64,000 bases of DNA, from NCBI RefSeq assembly GCF_042648445.1, contig NZ_JBHRYB010000013.1:496001-560000 (forward strand), written 5' to 3'. The notes under the pieces were generated by a model. That model worked only from the letters and a program-made list of their open reading frames with translations, was not told the DNA's origin and did not search any database. This document shows, one piece after another, positions 1-8,776 of this stretch; position 1 is the first letter of the stretch, and each line of letters starts with the position of its first letter. Position numbers and translations under genes: made by a program. This DNA comes from Bacterioplanoides pacificum (GTDB taxonomy: Bacteria; Pseudomonadota; Gammaproteobacteria; Pseudomonadales; Oceanobacteraceae).

Positions 1-2
1 TG

Positions 3-401
3 ATAACCCAAATGAATCAGGCATGTTTGCAAGACTATGATCGCACAGCCTGTATCAAGGTTCGCTTTTATACCATCTGGGGGAACTTCTACCGGCACAT
101 GTCGTCGAACCCCAGAGATTGCGCACTGATGGAACAGCTTTCGGCGTCTCCTGCAATTTGTTGCCACTTCAAAGACGAGGCCATGGAGCCGTTACGCCAG
201 GAAGTGGATCAGCTGATCGACGAAGGCAAACAGCAACAGTTGTTTAAAGAGCTGCCCAACGAAACGCTGGCCATGTTTACTTTCGGAAGCCTGGCCAGCA
301 TTGCCAAGAAGCAGCACAACATGGCAGAACAGTGCCGGCCGGCGAATGTGTATGAAACACAGAACCTGCTCAATCTGTGCTGGGATGCAGTAAAAGCCTG
401 A
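3..401 (+). CDS. TetR/AcrR-type regulator, C-terminal part (5' end outside window)
   Basis: The reading frame is open to the left edge of the window, so the N-terminal helix-turn-helix is missing. The first ATG at 12 is internal to the frame and is probably not the true start. The visible 130 or so residues are helical and resemble the ligand-binding half of TetR-family regulators, including an aromatic segment (FYTIWGNFYRHMSSNPRD) followed by MEQL. The family call rests on the style of this region only. A U-tract hairpin follows the stop closely, so the gene probably ends a transcript. Ligand and target genes cannot be told from this fragment. Confidence 0.6.
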   Translation: MTQMNQACLQDYDRTACIKVRFYTIWGNFYRHMSSNPRDCALMEQLSASPAICCHFKDEAMEPLRQEVDQLIDEGKQQQLFKELPNETLAMFTFGSLASIAKKQHNMAEQCRPANVYETQNLLNLCWDAVKA

Positions 402-426
402 TTTTCAGGTTCTGAACGACACAAAC

Positions 427-449
427 AATGCCCACAAGGCATTTTTATT
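427..449 (+). terminator. Rho-independent terminator after the TetR-type gene
   Basis: A six-base stem (AATGCC/GGCATT, 427-432 and 438-443) with a five-base loop is followed by TTTATTT. It lies 26 bases after the stop of the upstream gene. Confidence 0.6.
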
Positions 450-507
450 TGGCTACAACCGGAATGAACATTCACTCTTACCCAGAGTGACACACAGGAG
501 AAATCTG

Positions 508-657
508 ATGAATGCAGCACCCGCACCAGAGCAACGTGTTAACAAACCACAATCTCTGCAAGCCAGCCCGAAAGTGCAGCTGAATACCGGCTTTTATGAT
601 GTATTAACTCAGATTGCGTTAACCCATAAACGCAGCCGGACAACAAAACAGGCGTAA
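508..657 (+). CDS. Small protein of 49 residues, unknown function
   Basis: The ATG at 508 is preceded by a good ribosome binding site (AGGAG at 496-500, seven bases away). The frame gives a 49-residue basic protein without a membrane segment or recognisable domain. Its last five codons form the left arm of a 15-bp perfect terminator stem, so coding and termination signals overlap. A terminator lies just upstream and another at its end, so it looks like a single-gene transcript. I do not recognise the family. The ribosome binding site and clean boundaries favour a real gene, but it could also be a leader or a small RNA with incidental coding potential. Confidence 0.5.
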   Translation: MNAAPAPEQRVNKPQSLQASPKVQLNTGFYDVLTQIALTHKRSRTTKQA

Positions 658-676
658 TCTGCGCCTGTTTTGTTGT
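640..676. terminator. Strong bidirectional terminator, 15-bp stem
   Basis: Bases 640-654 pair perfectly with 662-676 around a seven-base loop, with A-rich and T-rich flanks on both strands. The left arm is inside the end of the 508-657 ORF. The hairpin sits between convergent genes and can serve both. Confidence 0.85.
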
Positions 677-686
677 TGTAACGGAA

Positions 687-1280
687 TCAGTGGAAAACCG
701 CCCCTTCACCGTCATCACTGACGGCAAATGCGGATGGCAGAACGGCCAGCCGGTTAACCATCAGAACTGAGTGCATCGGTGCAATCAGCTGCTCTGCCTG
801 ATACAGATCTTCCAGCAGAATGCAGGTGGCATCGATAGAATCCAGTCCGACAATAATCGCCACCGGACTGCCTGCCAGTGTATTGAGCGATACCAGATCA
901 CCGATTTCCAGTTCTTCGCGCTCGGTTAAAACATCATCACCCAGCCATTCATCCAACGGCCTCGGTGTACGAAAACGCCGCAGCGCAACCAGTTGCACAA
1001 TGCCCTGTATCACATCATCGTTCAGATCCAGTTCAATGTCCGGACTGTCATCGGTATCGATTACCCGATCGACCAGGTCGAGGAATAATTCACTGTCTTC
1101 GTCCGACCAGCGTAAATCGCGTACAGCAGACCCTGCGCTACTGGCAGGAAAACTGACATCGGTGGGGAATTCGGTCGCCTGACCAGGTTCAGAAGCGGGC
1201 ATCAGCAGGCTGACGGCGTCAATCCCCTGCTGATCTGTGTGGCTGATACGCCAGAATAACGGTTGCATCTCTGCATTCAT
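687..1280 (-). CDS. Acidic protein of unknown function
   Basis: This encodes 197 residues, strongly acidic in the middle, with runs of Asp and Glu around residues 70-100. A C-terminal part (LEIGDLVSLNTLAGSPVAII onward) looks like a small beta-rich module. No signal peptide or membrane segment is visible, so it is probably cytoplasmic. The frame extends to a GTG at 1289, but that codon overlaps the AAGGAG ribosome binding site, which is eight bases from the ATG at 1280; I therefore start there. It is transcribed alone, convergent with the small ORF at 508-657. I do not recognise the family. Confidence 0.7.
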   Translation of the reverse strand: MNAEMQPLFWRISHTDQQGIDAVSLLMPASEPGQATEFPTDVSFPASSAGSAVRDLRWSDEDSELFLDLVDRVIDTDDSPDIELDLNDDVIQGIVQLVALRRFRTPRPLDEWLGDDVLTEREELEIGDLVSLNTLAGSPVAIIVGLDSIDATCILLEDLYQAEQLIAPMHSVLMVNRLAVLPSAFAVSDDGEGAVFH

Positions 1281-1475
1281 CCGAATCACTCCTTAGTTGA
1301 AAACACAATCAGGTAGCTGAAAACGGGCTCCTTTGCCGATGACCTGTTTTCTGTATATCAGCGCAGCCAGCCAGAAACAAGTCCGCCGTCATTGCTGATC
1401 GCTCGCTTTCTGATACCTGAATGGTAATATCAGCCGCATTCATGCCTCTTTCAGGGACTATCAACGGGAAATATT

Positions 1476-2420
1476 ATGACGTCTATCGCGAAGATAACCG
1501 TAACCGCACTGAGCCTGCTGGCACTGGGTGGATGCGCCACCCCGATTGCCAATTACGAAGCCATCAGCCAAAGCGCCAAACGTGATGCCGCACTGGCTGA
1601 TGAGTCCGCCGCCCGGACTATCCAGCACGCGCAGTCAAAAATAGAACTGGGCGATACAGAGCAGCTGGCTTTTTATGCTCCACGCCATCTGAAGCTGGCG
1701 CAAGAACAGCTGTTAGAAGCTCAGGAAATGCACACCAGTGGCGAACCGGACGGCGTGGTAAAAACTGTCGCCATGACGTCGATCAAAACCCTGGAAGCCG
1801 GACTGGATACCAAACGAAACATCCTGAAATTGCTGAAGCCGTCGCTCGATCACCGTCAGGTATTGCTGGAGATCAAAGCCGATCAGTTTTTCCCCACCGA
1901 CTTCGCCGGACTGGAGCAAACCCTGCGCCAGCTGATCGATCTGATGGAAGACAGCCAGACCATCAAAGTGACCAAAGGCCAGAAACAACTGCTGGCACGT
2001 ATGCATCAGGTAGAAGTGAATACCATTGAATACATCCAGCTGAAACCGGTGAAAGATCACCTGGCGCGCATTGATGCCCGCAATGGCTCTTCCGTTGCTC
2101 CGATCAGCTGGCAAACCGCTCAGAAAGCACTGCAGCAGGCCCAGGCGCTGATCGCCAAAACGCCACGTGCCAAAGGTGCCATCGCCAAAGCCACCGTCGC
2201 GGCGACACGCGCAGCGCAGCATGCTGAAGTGATCACGAATCTGAGTAATGAAATTGCGGATGCCAGTGGTGACAGTGCAGAAGCCATTGCACTGCGTACG
2301 GAACGCTGGTTGTACCGCATCAGTGTGGCGCTGAAACACGACGACATCCGCCATCAGCCGCTGGCTGATCAGGCCGCGGAATACGCCGCTGCTATCGAAG
2401 CGATTATGCGTAATCAATAA
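1476..2420 (+). CDS. Predicted helical lipoprotein (DUF4398-like)
   Basis: The 314-residue product begins with a signal peptide and a lipobox (LALGGC, Cys20), so it should be lipidated; Ala at +2 favours outer-membrane sorting. The rest is almost entirely helical, rich in Ala, Gln, Leu and Lys, with repeated segments such as LKLAQEQLLEAQEM and AQKALQQAQALI typical of periplasmic coiled-coil lipoproteins. DUF4398-type proteins have this layout, but membership is inferred from style. It is a single gene upstream of miaB, separated from it by a GC-rich hairpin. No function can be assigned. Confidence 0.7.
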   Translation: MTSIAKITVTALSLLALGGCATPIANYEAISQSAKRDAALADESAARTIQHAQSKIELGDTEQLAFYAPRHLKLAQEQLLEAQEMHTSGEPDGVVKTVAMTSIKTLEAGLDTKRNILKLLKPSLDHRQVLLEIKADQFFPTDFAGLEQTLRQLIDLMEDSQTIKVTKGQKQLLARMHQVEVNTIEYIQLKPVKDHLARIDARNGSSVAPISWQTAQKALQQAQALIAKTPRAKGAIAKATVAATRAAQHAEVITNLSNEIADASGDSAEAIALRTERWLYRISVALKHDDIRHQPLADQAAEYAAAIEAIMRNQ

Positions 2421-2446
2421 CCGTCTGGACCCTGGCCGGTTAATCC

Positions 2447-2480
2447 CGGACCACCAGAGAGTCACGACTCCGGTGGTCCG
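2447..2480 (+). terminator. Possible terminator hairpin without a U-tract
   Basis: CGGACCACC at 2447-2455 pairs perfectly with GGTGGTCCG at 2472-2480, and an inner GAGT/ACTC stem lies between them. No T-run follows on either strand, so it may stabilise the end of the lipoprotein mRNA rather than act as a classical terminator. Confidence 0.35.
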
Positions 2481-2509
2481 AAAAGTAGCAATCATCCCCC
2501 CTGACACCG

Positions 2510-2515
2510 TATAAT
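2510..2515 (+). promoter_or_regulatory. Candidate -10 element for miaB
   Basis: A perfect TATAAT lies 75 bases upstream of the miaB start, in the only gap before the miaB-lnt block. No convincing -35 hexamer stands 16-18 bases upstream, so this is a weak prediction. Confidence 0.35.
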
Positions 2516-2589
2516 ACCGCGCTTTTTCGGCAGTCTGGTGCTTCGGCGAACCAGACGCCGACGATCAGACCATACACCACAGATTCCAG

Positions 2590-3954
2590 ATGACAGAGCA
2601 GGCTATGACAGCAAAGGCGAAAAAGCTTTTTATCAAAACCCACGGTTGCCAGATGAACGAGTACGACTCCGCTCGGATGGCGGATATGCTGGGTGAAAGC
2701 CATGAGATGGAACTGACGGATAACCCGGAAGAAGCAGATGTGATTCTGCTCAATACCTGCTCGATCCGTGAAAAAGCCCAGGAAAAAGTTTTCCACGAAC
2801 TGGGCCGCTGGCGTGGACTGAAAGACAGCAATCCGGACCTGAAAATTGGTGTCGGTGGCTGTGTCGCCTCCCAGGAAGGTGATGCCATCATGAAACGGGC
2901 GCCGTTTGTCGACATGGTATTCGGCCCACAAACCCTGCACCGTTTGCCGGATATGGTGAATCAGGCGGATAACGCCATCAAAATTGTTGACGTTACCTTC
3001 CCCGAAATCGAAAAATTCGATCACCTGCCACAACCCAAGGTAGACGGTTGTTCGGCATTTGTTTCCATCATGGAAGGCTGCTCAAAATATTGTACCTTCT
3101 GTGTGGTGCCGTACACCCGTGGTGAAGAAGTCAGCCGGCCGCTGAACGACGTACTGAAAGAAGTCCAGTCGCTGGCTGATCAGGGGGTACGAGAAGTGAA
3201 CCTGCTGGGTCAGAACGTCAACGCCTACCGTGGCGATACCAGTGACGGTGATATTGCCGACCTGGCTGAACTGATCACTCAGGTGGCTGAGATTGACGGT
3301 ATTGACCGCATTCGTTACACCACCTCTCACCCGGTGGAATTCAGTGACAGCCTGATTGACGTCTATGCCGAAGTGCCGGAACTGGTCAGTCACATTCACC
3401 TGCCGGTACAGAGTGGTTCAAACCGTATTCTGGCGGCGATGAAACGTGGTCACGAAATCGATATGTACATTGATAAAATCGAGCGCCTGAAACAGATTCG
3501 TCCCGATATATCCATCTCTTCGGACTTTATTATCGGCTTCCCGGGTGAAACCCAGGAAGATTTTGAAGACACCATGAAACTGATCGAACAGATCGGCTTT
3601 GATACCTCCTTCAGCTTTGTCTACAGCGCCCGTCCCGGTACACCGGCTGCAGAACTGGAGGATGACACCCCCGAAACACTGAAAAAAGAACGGCTGCGCA
3701 TTCTGCAGGCCCGTATTGTGCAATTTGCACAACAAATCAGCCGCCGCATGGTCGGCAATGAAGAAACCATTCTGGTTACCGGCGTGTCGAAGAAAGACCC
3801 GGGCGAATTACAGGGCCGTACCGAAAACAACCGGGTGGTAAATTTCCGTCACGACGACCACTCTCTGATCGGGAAATTTGTTAAAGTAAAAATTGAAGAC
3901 GCCTACCCGAACAGCTTACGTGGCCTGGTGTTAAATCCTGAGCTGGCCTATTGA
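2590..3954 (+). CDS. miaB: tRNA-2-methylthio-N6-dimethylallyladenosine synthase MiaB
   Basis: MiaB is a radical-SAM enzyme that methylthiolates i6A37 in tRNAs reading UNN codons. All hallmarks are present. The UPF0004 domain has three cluster-binding cysteines (Cys20, Cys57, Cys91), and the radical-SAM CxxxCxxC is at Cys164, Cys168 and Cys171. A TRAM-like RNA-binding domain occupies about the last 65 residues. The length of 454 residues is normal. The start at 2590 lacks a clear ribosome binding site; an ATG five codons later (2605) would begin closer to the usual MiaB N-terminus and is a fair alternative. It heads the block miaB-phoH-ybeY-corC-lnt, a conserved order in gammaproteobacteria. 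Confidence 0.97.
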   Translation: MTEQAMTAKAKKLFIKTHGCQMNEYDSARMADMLGESHEMELTDNPEEADVILLNTCSIREKAQEKVFHELGRWRGLKDSNPDLKIGVGGCVASQEGDAIMKRAPFVDMVFGPQTLHRLPDMVNQADNAIKIVDVTFPEIEKFDHLPQPKVDGCSAFVSIMEGCSKYCTFCVVPYTRGEEVSRPLNDVLKEVQSLADQGVREVNLLGQNVNAYRGDTSDGDIADLAELITQVAEIDGIDRIRYTTSHPVEFSDSLIDVYAEVPELVSHIHLPVQSGSNRILAAMKRGHEIDMYIDKIERLKQIRPDISISSDFIIGFPGETQEDFEDTMKLIEQIGFDTSFSFVYSARPGTPAAELEDDTPETLKKERLRILQARIVQFAQQISRRMVGNEETILVTGVSKKDPGELQGRTENNRVVNFRHDDHSLIGKFVKVKIEDAYPNSLRGLVLNPELAY

Positions 3955-3995
3955 TACGGTCAGCCAAGTCTTAAAAAGAGGCAACAGAGACACTT

Positions 3996-5096
3996 TTGAC
4001 TACCGATACATCGTTGCATGAATCACAAGCCGCCGGTCAGGCACCGGCGCGCGCCCAACACAGCACCAGTTTTACCCTGGAACCCGATGATGCGTTACGC
4101 CTCGCTAACCTGTGTGGCCACCTCGACAGCCACATTCGCCAGATTGCTGATCACTTTCAGCTGACTATCTACAATCGTGGTGCCCGCTTTAAACTGGAAG
4201 GCAGCGCCAAAGCCAGCAAACGGGCTGCTCACCTGATTCAGCGCTTGTATAAAGAAACCCACAACGGCACCGACATAACCCCGGACCTGATTCATCTGTT
4301 GTTACAGGAAGACGCTGCGGAAACGGCCTATGCACGCGCCAAAAAAGGTCAGGAAAGCGGTGTCATCAAAACACCACAAGCCCTGATTAAACCGCGTGGT
4401 CCCCATCAGCTGGAATATCTCGAACGGGTACGCCAGTTCGATATTAACTTTGGTATTGGCCCTGCCGGTACCGGCAAGACCTTCCTCGCGGTAGCTGCGG
4501 CCGTAGAAGCGCTGATGCGCGATGAGGTCAAACGCATACTGCTGGTGCGCCCGGCGGTAGAAGCCGGCGAGAAACTCGGCTTCCTGCCGGGTGACCTGGC
4601 GCAGAAAATTGACCCGTACCTGCGTCCACTGTACGACGCGCTGTACGAAATGCTGGGCTTCGAGCAGGTTGCCAAACTGATGGAGCGCAATGTCATTGAG
4701 GTTGCACCTCTGGCGTATATGCGTGGCCGTACACTGAGCCACTCGTTTGTCATCCTCGACGAAAGCCAGAACACCACCAAAGAGCAGATGAAAATGTTCC
4801 TCACCCGGGTAGGTTTCGGCTCCAAAGCCGTGATCACCGGCGACGTTACTCAGGTGGACCTGCCAAGAGGCGTGTACTCTGGTCTGAAGCATGGCCTCAG
4901 TGTGCTCGATGGCGTTGAAGGCATCGGCATCACCCGCTTTAACAATCAGGATGTGGTGCGTCACCCTCTGGTGCAAAAAATTGTTGATGCTTACGACAAA
5001 CACGACGAGCAGGAAAAACAACACCAACGAGAACAACACCAACGAGAACAACAGCAGCGAGAACGCCGTCAACAGGACGACCGCCATGAATCATGA
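3996..5096 (+). CDS. ybeZ: PhoH-like ATPase YbeZ
   Basis: PhoH-family P-loop ATPases work with the RNase YbeY in RNA metabolism. The Walker A motif GPAGTGKT is at residues 155-162, and a Walker B-like segment (FVILDESQN) follows about 100 residues later. An N-terminal KH-like region precedes the ATPase. The start is TTG at 3996, since no in-frame ATG or GTG exists near the expected N-terminus; it should be treated as provisional. The last 30 or so residues are a hydrophilic Q/E/R/H tail encoded partly by three 15-bp tandem repeats. The end overlaps ybeY by 11 bases, which fits translational coupling. Confidence 0.93.
   Translation: MTTDTSLHESQAAGQAPARAQHSTSFTLEPDDALRLANLCGHLDSHIRQIADHFQLTIYNRGARFKLEGSAKASKRAAHLIQRLYKETHNGTDITPDLIHLLLQEDAAETAYARAKKGQESGVIKTPQALIKPRGPHQLEYLERVRQFDINFGIGPAGTGKTFLAVAAAVEALMRDEVKRILLVRPAVEAGEKLGFLPGDLAQKIDPYLRPLYDALYEMLGFEQVAKLMERNVIEVAPLAYMRGRTLSHSFVILDESQNTTKEQMKMFLTRVGFGSKAVITGDVTQVDLPRGVYSGLKHGLSVLDGVEGIGITRFNNQDVVRHPLVQKIVDAYDKHDEQEKQHQREQHQREQQQRERRQQDDRHES
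5019..5063 (+). repeat. Three tandem 15-bp repeats at the 3' end of ybeZ
   Basis: The unit CAACACCAACGAGAA occurs at 5019-5033 and 5034-5048, with a variant at 5049-5063. It encodes QHQRE, QHQRE and QQQRE in the hydrophilic tail. A 15-bp period keeps the frame when copy number changes. Confidence 0.8.
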
Positions 5097-5574
5097 AATG
5101 GACCTGTTTGTTGATCTGCAGATCGCAGACGCAATCGCCGGCCATAACAATCTGCCCGACGAAAGCGATTTCCAGCAATGGGCAGAAGCGGCCTTAGCCG
5201 GGCGCTGTCGTTTCGATGAGCCTGAGCTGACGATCCGGCTGGTTGATAACCACGAAAGCCAGCAGCTGAACCATGAATATCGCGGTAAAGACAAACCCAC
5301 CAATGTTTTATCTTTTCCGTTTGAAGCCCCGCCAGAAGTACCGTTACCCCTGCTTGGCGATCTGATCATCGCCGTCGCAGTCGTAGAGCGGGAAGCCATC
5401 GAGCAACACAAAACCCCTCGTGCTCACTGGGCGCATATGGTAGTGCATGGCTGCTTGCATTTATTAGGGTACGACCATATAAAGGACGACGAAGCCGAGG
5501 TGATGGAAAATCTGGAGCGTGACATCCTGGCCAGCCTGGGATTTAACGACCCCTACTCCGAAGAGAACGTATGA
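5086..5574 (+). CDS. ybeY: Endoribonuclease YbeY (rRNA maturation factor)
   Basis: YbeY is a zinc-dependent single-strand endoribonuclease needed for 16S rRNA 3'-end maturation and ribosome quality control. The signature HGCLHLLGYDH supplies the three metal-binding histidines near the C-terminus. The frame is open far upstream inside ybeZ, but the real start is set by AGGA at 5074-5077, eight bases before the ATG at 5086, giving 162 residues, the usual family size. It overlaps ybeZ by 11 bases and corC by 4, so the three are probably co-translated. A second ATG four codons later (5098) is possible. Confidence 0.95.
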   Translation: MNHEMDLFVDLQIADAIAGHNNLPDESDFQQWAEAALAGRCRFDEPELTIRLVDNHESQQLNHEYRGKDKPTNVLSFPFEAPPEVPLPLLGDLIIAVAVVEREAIEQHKTPRAHWAHMVVHGCLHLLGYDHIKDDEAEVMENLERDILASLGFNDPYSEENV

Positions 5575-6419
5575 GCGAAGACCGATCGAGCAGCCAGCAG
5601 AAAAGCTGGCTGGAAAAATTTACCGACTTGTTTTCTGACGACCCTCAAAGCCGTCAGGATATTAAAGAAATTGTCCGCGAGGCGGCCCAGCGCAGCATCG
5701 TCGACAACGAAACCCTGGCCATTCTGGAAGGCGCTCTGCAGGTATCGGAAATGCAGGTGCGGGATATTATGATTCCGCGTTCGCAGATGATTTCCATCAA
5801 CCTGAACGACTCCATCAAAGATTACCTGCCACGTATCATCGAATCCGCCCACTCCCGTTTCCCGGTTATGGGCGACGATCAGGACGAAGTACTGGGCATC
5901 CTACTGGCAAAAGATCTGCTGCCACTCATTCTTAACGATAACCGTGAAGACTTCCGTCTGAAGGGAGTACTGCGGCCAACCACTTTTGTACCGGAAAGCA
6001 AACGTCTTAACGTCCTGCTGCAGGAGTTCCGCGCCACCCGCAATCACATGGCGATTGTCGTGGACGAATTTGGCGGCGTTGCCGGTCTGGTTACCATTGA
6101 AGATGTACTGGAGCAGATCGTTGGCGAAATCGAAGATGAACACGATTTCGACGAAGACGACAGCATGATCAAGGAAGTGGAAGACGGCATTACCATGGTC
6201 AAAGCACTGACCCCGATCGATGATTTTAATCAGCATTTCCAAAGCCGTTTTGCCGATCAGGATTTCGATACCATCGGGGGGATTGTGGTGCATCATTTTG
6301 GCCGGGTACCGGAATGTAACGAAAGCATTCAGATCGACCAGTGGACCTTTAAAGTGGTTAACGGTACCAGCCGCCAGATCAATCTGCTGGAAGTGACCGC
6401 CGTCGCCGACATTAACTGA
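5571..6419 (+). CDS. corC: CorC/HlyC-type CBS-domain protein (YbeX)
   Basis: This 282-residue protein has two tandem CBS domains (about residues 70-190, beginning VRDIMIPRSQM and ending VTIEDVLEQIVGEIEDEHD) and a C-terminal CorC/HlyC transporter-associated domain (about 200-280). It lacks the N-terminal membrane domain of full-length CNNM/CorB proteins and is therefore the soluble short type, as in E. coli YbeX. The family was linked to cobalt/magnesium efflux and, through its neighbours, to ribosome metabolism. Its ATG overlaps the ybeY stop (ATGA). Confidence 0.93.
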   Translation: MSEDRSSSQQKSWLEKFTDLFSDDPQSRQDIKEIVREAAQRSIVDNETLAILEGALQVSEMQVRDIMIPRSQMISINLNDSIKDYLPRIIESAHSRFPVMGDDQDEVLGILLAKDLLPLILNDNREDFRLKGVLRPTTFVPESKRLNVLLQEFRATRNHMAIVVDEFGGVAGLVTIEDVLEQIVGEIEDEHDFDEDDSMIKEVEDGITMVKALTPIDDFNQHFQSRFADQDFDTIGGIVVHHFGRVPECNESIQIDQWTFKVVNGTSRQINLLEVTAVADIN

Positions 6420-6435
6420 AACCCTGCGGTGGTGT

Positions 6436-7995
6436 ATGTCACAGCTGTTTACCTACCTTCATACCGGCCAGAGCCAGCAACGCTGGCTCAGCCCACTTCT
6501 TTTATGGCTCGCCGGCGCGTTATTTCCTGTTGCGCTGGCGCCATTGCTATGGTGGCCGGTGGGGTTACTCAGTATTGCCGTATTCGTCCACGCCATCTGG
6601 CACAGCCAATCGGTTAAACAGGCCTTCTGGCGAACCTGGTGGTTCAGTTTCGGCAAATTTGCCACCGGTGTGTCCTGGATTTACGTCAGCATGCACGATC
6701 ACGGTGGAACGCCTGCCATCCTGGCAACCTTGCTGGTCGGCTTATTCGCCGCTTTCCTGGCGACCTTTCCAGCCAGCTGGTTTGCCTTACGTCAGAAAGT
6801 GTTTGGCCAGCATCTGGCCTGGCTTACCATTGCCGTCTTCTGGTTTCTGCACGAATGGTTCCGCAGCTGGTTTATGACCGGTTTTCCCTGGCTGTTTGCC
6901 GGCGATGCCCATCTCTTCAGCTGGCTGGCCGGCTGGGCTCCGGTGATTGGCAGCTACGGTATTTCCCTGATTGTGGTGCTCAGCCTGAGTGCCACTTATC
7001 AGGCCTGGCAAACCCGGCAACCAGCTTATCTGCTGGTACTGCTACTTTGGCCAGCTGGCTGGTTATTGCAGCAACAGGAATGGACAGAAGCCACCGGCGA
7101 GCTGAAAGTCGCCGCCGTACAGGGCAACATTCCTCAAGACAGAAAGTGGTTACCGGAAATGGTCACCCCAACCATCGAGCAATATTACAGCGCCACCCGG
7201 GAACACTGGGATGCCGATCTGGTATTGTGGCCGGAAACAGCCGTAACCATGTTACTGGATCAGTTCCAGCCGTATCTCGATGCTTTTTCACGTGAGGCAC
7301 AGAAACACCACACCACTCTGATAACCGGCGTACCCTATCGTTATCCACGGGGTACAGAACTGGCCGGCGAATACCACAACAGTGTGGTCGCCAGTGGTAA
7401 TGGCGAAGGGATTTACCATAAACAACAGCTGGTCCCGTTTGGTGAATTTGTACCATTGGAAGATCAGATCCGCGGCCTGATTCCATTCTTTGACTTACAG
7501 ATGTCGAGCTTTTTACACGGCCGGCCGGATCAACCGTTACTAAAAGTCAGCCAGCGGCGTGATAATCAGGATCAGCTCTACCTGATCGCCCCTTATATCT
7601 GTTATGAAATTGCTTACCCACAACTGGTCAGCCAGATGGCACGCCAGGCCGACCTGTTAATTACCGTCAGTAATGATGCCTGGTTTGGTGATTCTCTCGG
7701 CCCCAAACAACATATGGCACTGGCCCAGATGCGGGCACTGGAAACCGGCCGCTTCCTGTTACGCGCAACCAACACCGGAATTACGGCGCTGGTGAATCAT
7801 AAAGGTGAAATTATCACCCGCCTGGCAACAGAACAGCGTGCCACCCTGACGGGGAGTGCAGAAATGCGTCAGGGCCAGACGCCTTACATGCGTTTCGGGC
7901 TCTGGCCGCTATGGCTGTTCAGCGGATTGGTTTTATCAGTGGCCGGCGTTCAGGTGGTGCGTCGGGGCCGGCCAGCACCTGTTGCCAACTTCTGA
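6436..7995 (+). CDS. lnt: Apolipoprotein N-acyltransferase Lnt
   Basis: Lnt adds the third acyl chain to the N-terminal cysteine of lipoproteins at the outer face of the inner membrane. The 519-residue protein has a hydrophobic N-terminal part with about six membrane segments (residues 20-220), then a nitrilase-like domain. The catalytic triad is recognisable as Glu267 (LWPETAV), Lys329 (YHKQQLVPFGEF) and Cys389 (APYICYEIAYP), with a final membrane segment near residues 490-510. It starts 16 bases after corC and closes the block. Its last 77 bases overlap the end of the convergent GntR gene, so no terminator fits between them. Confidence 0.96.
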   Translation: MSQLFTYLHTGQSQQRWLSPLLLWLAGALFPVALAPLLWWPVGLLSIAVFVHAIWHSQSVKQAFWRTWWFSFGKFATGVSWIYVSMHDHGGTPAILATLLVGLFAAFLATFPASWFALRQKVFGQHLAWLTIAVFWFLHEWFRSWFMTGFPWLFAGDAHLFSWLAGWAPVIGSYGISLIVVLSLSATYQAWQTRQPAYLLVLLLWPAGWLLQQQEWTEATGELKVAAVQGNIPQDRKWLPEMVTPTIEQYYSATREHWDADLVLWPETAVTMLLDQFQPYLDAFSREAQKHHTTLITGVPYRYPRGTELAGEYHNSVVASGNGEGIYHKQQLVPFGEFVPLEDQIRGLIPFFDLQMSSFLHGRPDQPLLKVSQRRDNQDQLYLIAPYICYEIAYPQLVSQMARQADLLITVSNDAWFGDSLGPKQHMALAQMRALETGRFLLRATNTGITALVNHKGEIITRLATEQRATLTGSAEMRQGQTPYMRFGLWPLWLFSGLVLSVAGVQVVRRGRPAPVANF

Positions 7996-8776
7996 TATTC
8001 CGGCCGTTCTGTAGCGGAGAACTCGCCAGTCGGGGCCCGGCCGGAATACTGCGCAAGTGCTCATAAAGTGGCTGAGTCAGTTGTTCGATATAGTGCAGAT
8101 ATTCATTGATCAGAGCATCCAGGTCACCTTCCAGCTTGCGTGAACGCATCATAATGCCAACCTGAAACGACAGATGTTTTTTTACATCAATCAACTCAAA
8201 CAGTTTTTCGGTTAACAACAAACGAATGCGACGCGAACTGTTAGTGGAAGCCTGCAACACCTGATTGCCGGTCGCGGCCATCAGTTCCTCGATAATTTCC
8301 ACTTCCATACGTGCCAGTTCCCGGGTATCAGCTCCCTGCTCCACCGCCTGATACATGGTTTGTACCATGCTCAGCATACGATCATCCCGCACCGGGCTAC
8401 GCCCTTCTTCTGCTGCCCGTAAGCGTTTTTCCAGTGCCAGTTTTACCGCGGTAGGAATAGCACGGTTAAATAATTCCAGGCCGGACAACAAAAAGCTACC
8501 ACCCAGTTCCAGTTCAGGAATACGGTACAGGTTATCGAGGAAATCCAGCCCCATATCGGTGTGCATATCACACACCCGGATACCGGAACCCTGTACACTG
8601 TGCACGGCATTCATACGCCCCAAAGTACGCAAAGCCATGCGTAATGAGGTACGATCAACCGATAACAGTTCAGCCAGCTGCCGTTCAGGCGGCAGTTTAT
8701 CGCCAGCGCGCAGCTCGCCGGTAAAAATAAAGGCAAGGAGCAGATCTGCGATCTGATCCGGCAATGTTTTCGCCAT
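7919..8776 (-). CDS. GntR/FadR-family transcriptional regulator
   Basis: The 285-residue product starts with a winged helix-turn-helix of GntR type (residues 5-70; GELRAGDKLPPERQLAELL is the family signature). An all-helical FCD-like effector domain follows (about 95-245). The effector is unknown; FadR itself is shorter, and the fatty-acid residues cannot be judged here, so I give no symbol. The last 40 or so residues form a Pro/Arg-rich tail, and the final 77 bases are shared with the 3' end of lnt on the other strand. It is divergent from the DUF6164-type gene at 8963, which could be a target. Confidence 0.85.
   Translation of the reverse strand: MAKTLPDQIADLLLAFIFTGELRAGDKLPPERQLAELLSVDRTSLRMALRTLGRMNAVHSVQGSGIRVCDMHTDMGLDFLDNLYRIPELELGGSFLLSGLELFNRAIPTAVKLALEKRLRAAEEGRSPVRDDRMLSMVQTMYQAVEQGADTRELARMEVEIIEELMAATGNQVLQASTNSSRRIRLLLTEKLFELIDVKKHLSFQVGIMMRSRKLEGDLDALINEYLHYIEQLTQPLYEHLRSIPAGPRLASSPLQNGRNIRSWQQVLAGPDAPPERRPLIKPIR

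Noticed and set aside
1713..2507. 264-codon ORF antisense to the lipoprotein gene
   Set aside because: It is a shadow frame; the plus-strand lipoprotein has a signal peptide and lipobox that explain the region.
4891..5085. 65-residue N-terminal extension of YbeY
   Set aside because: It lies inside ybeZ, is unlike any YbeY N-terminus, and a good ribosome binding site precedes the ATG at 5086.
4302..5087. 261-codon ORF antisense to ybeZ
   Set aside because: The plus strand encodes a clear PhoH ATPase here; the antisense product has no family features.
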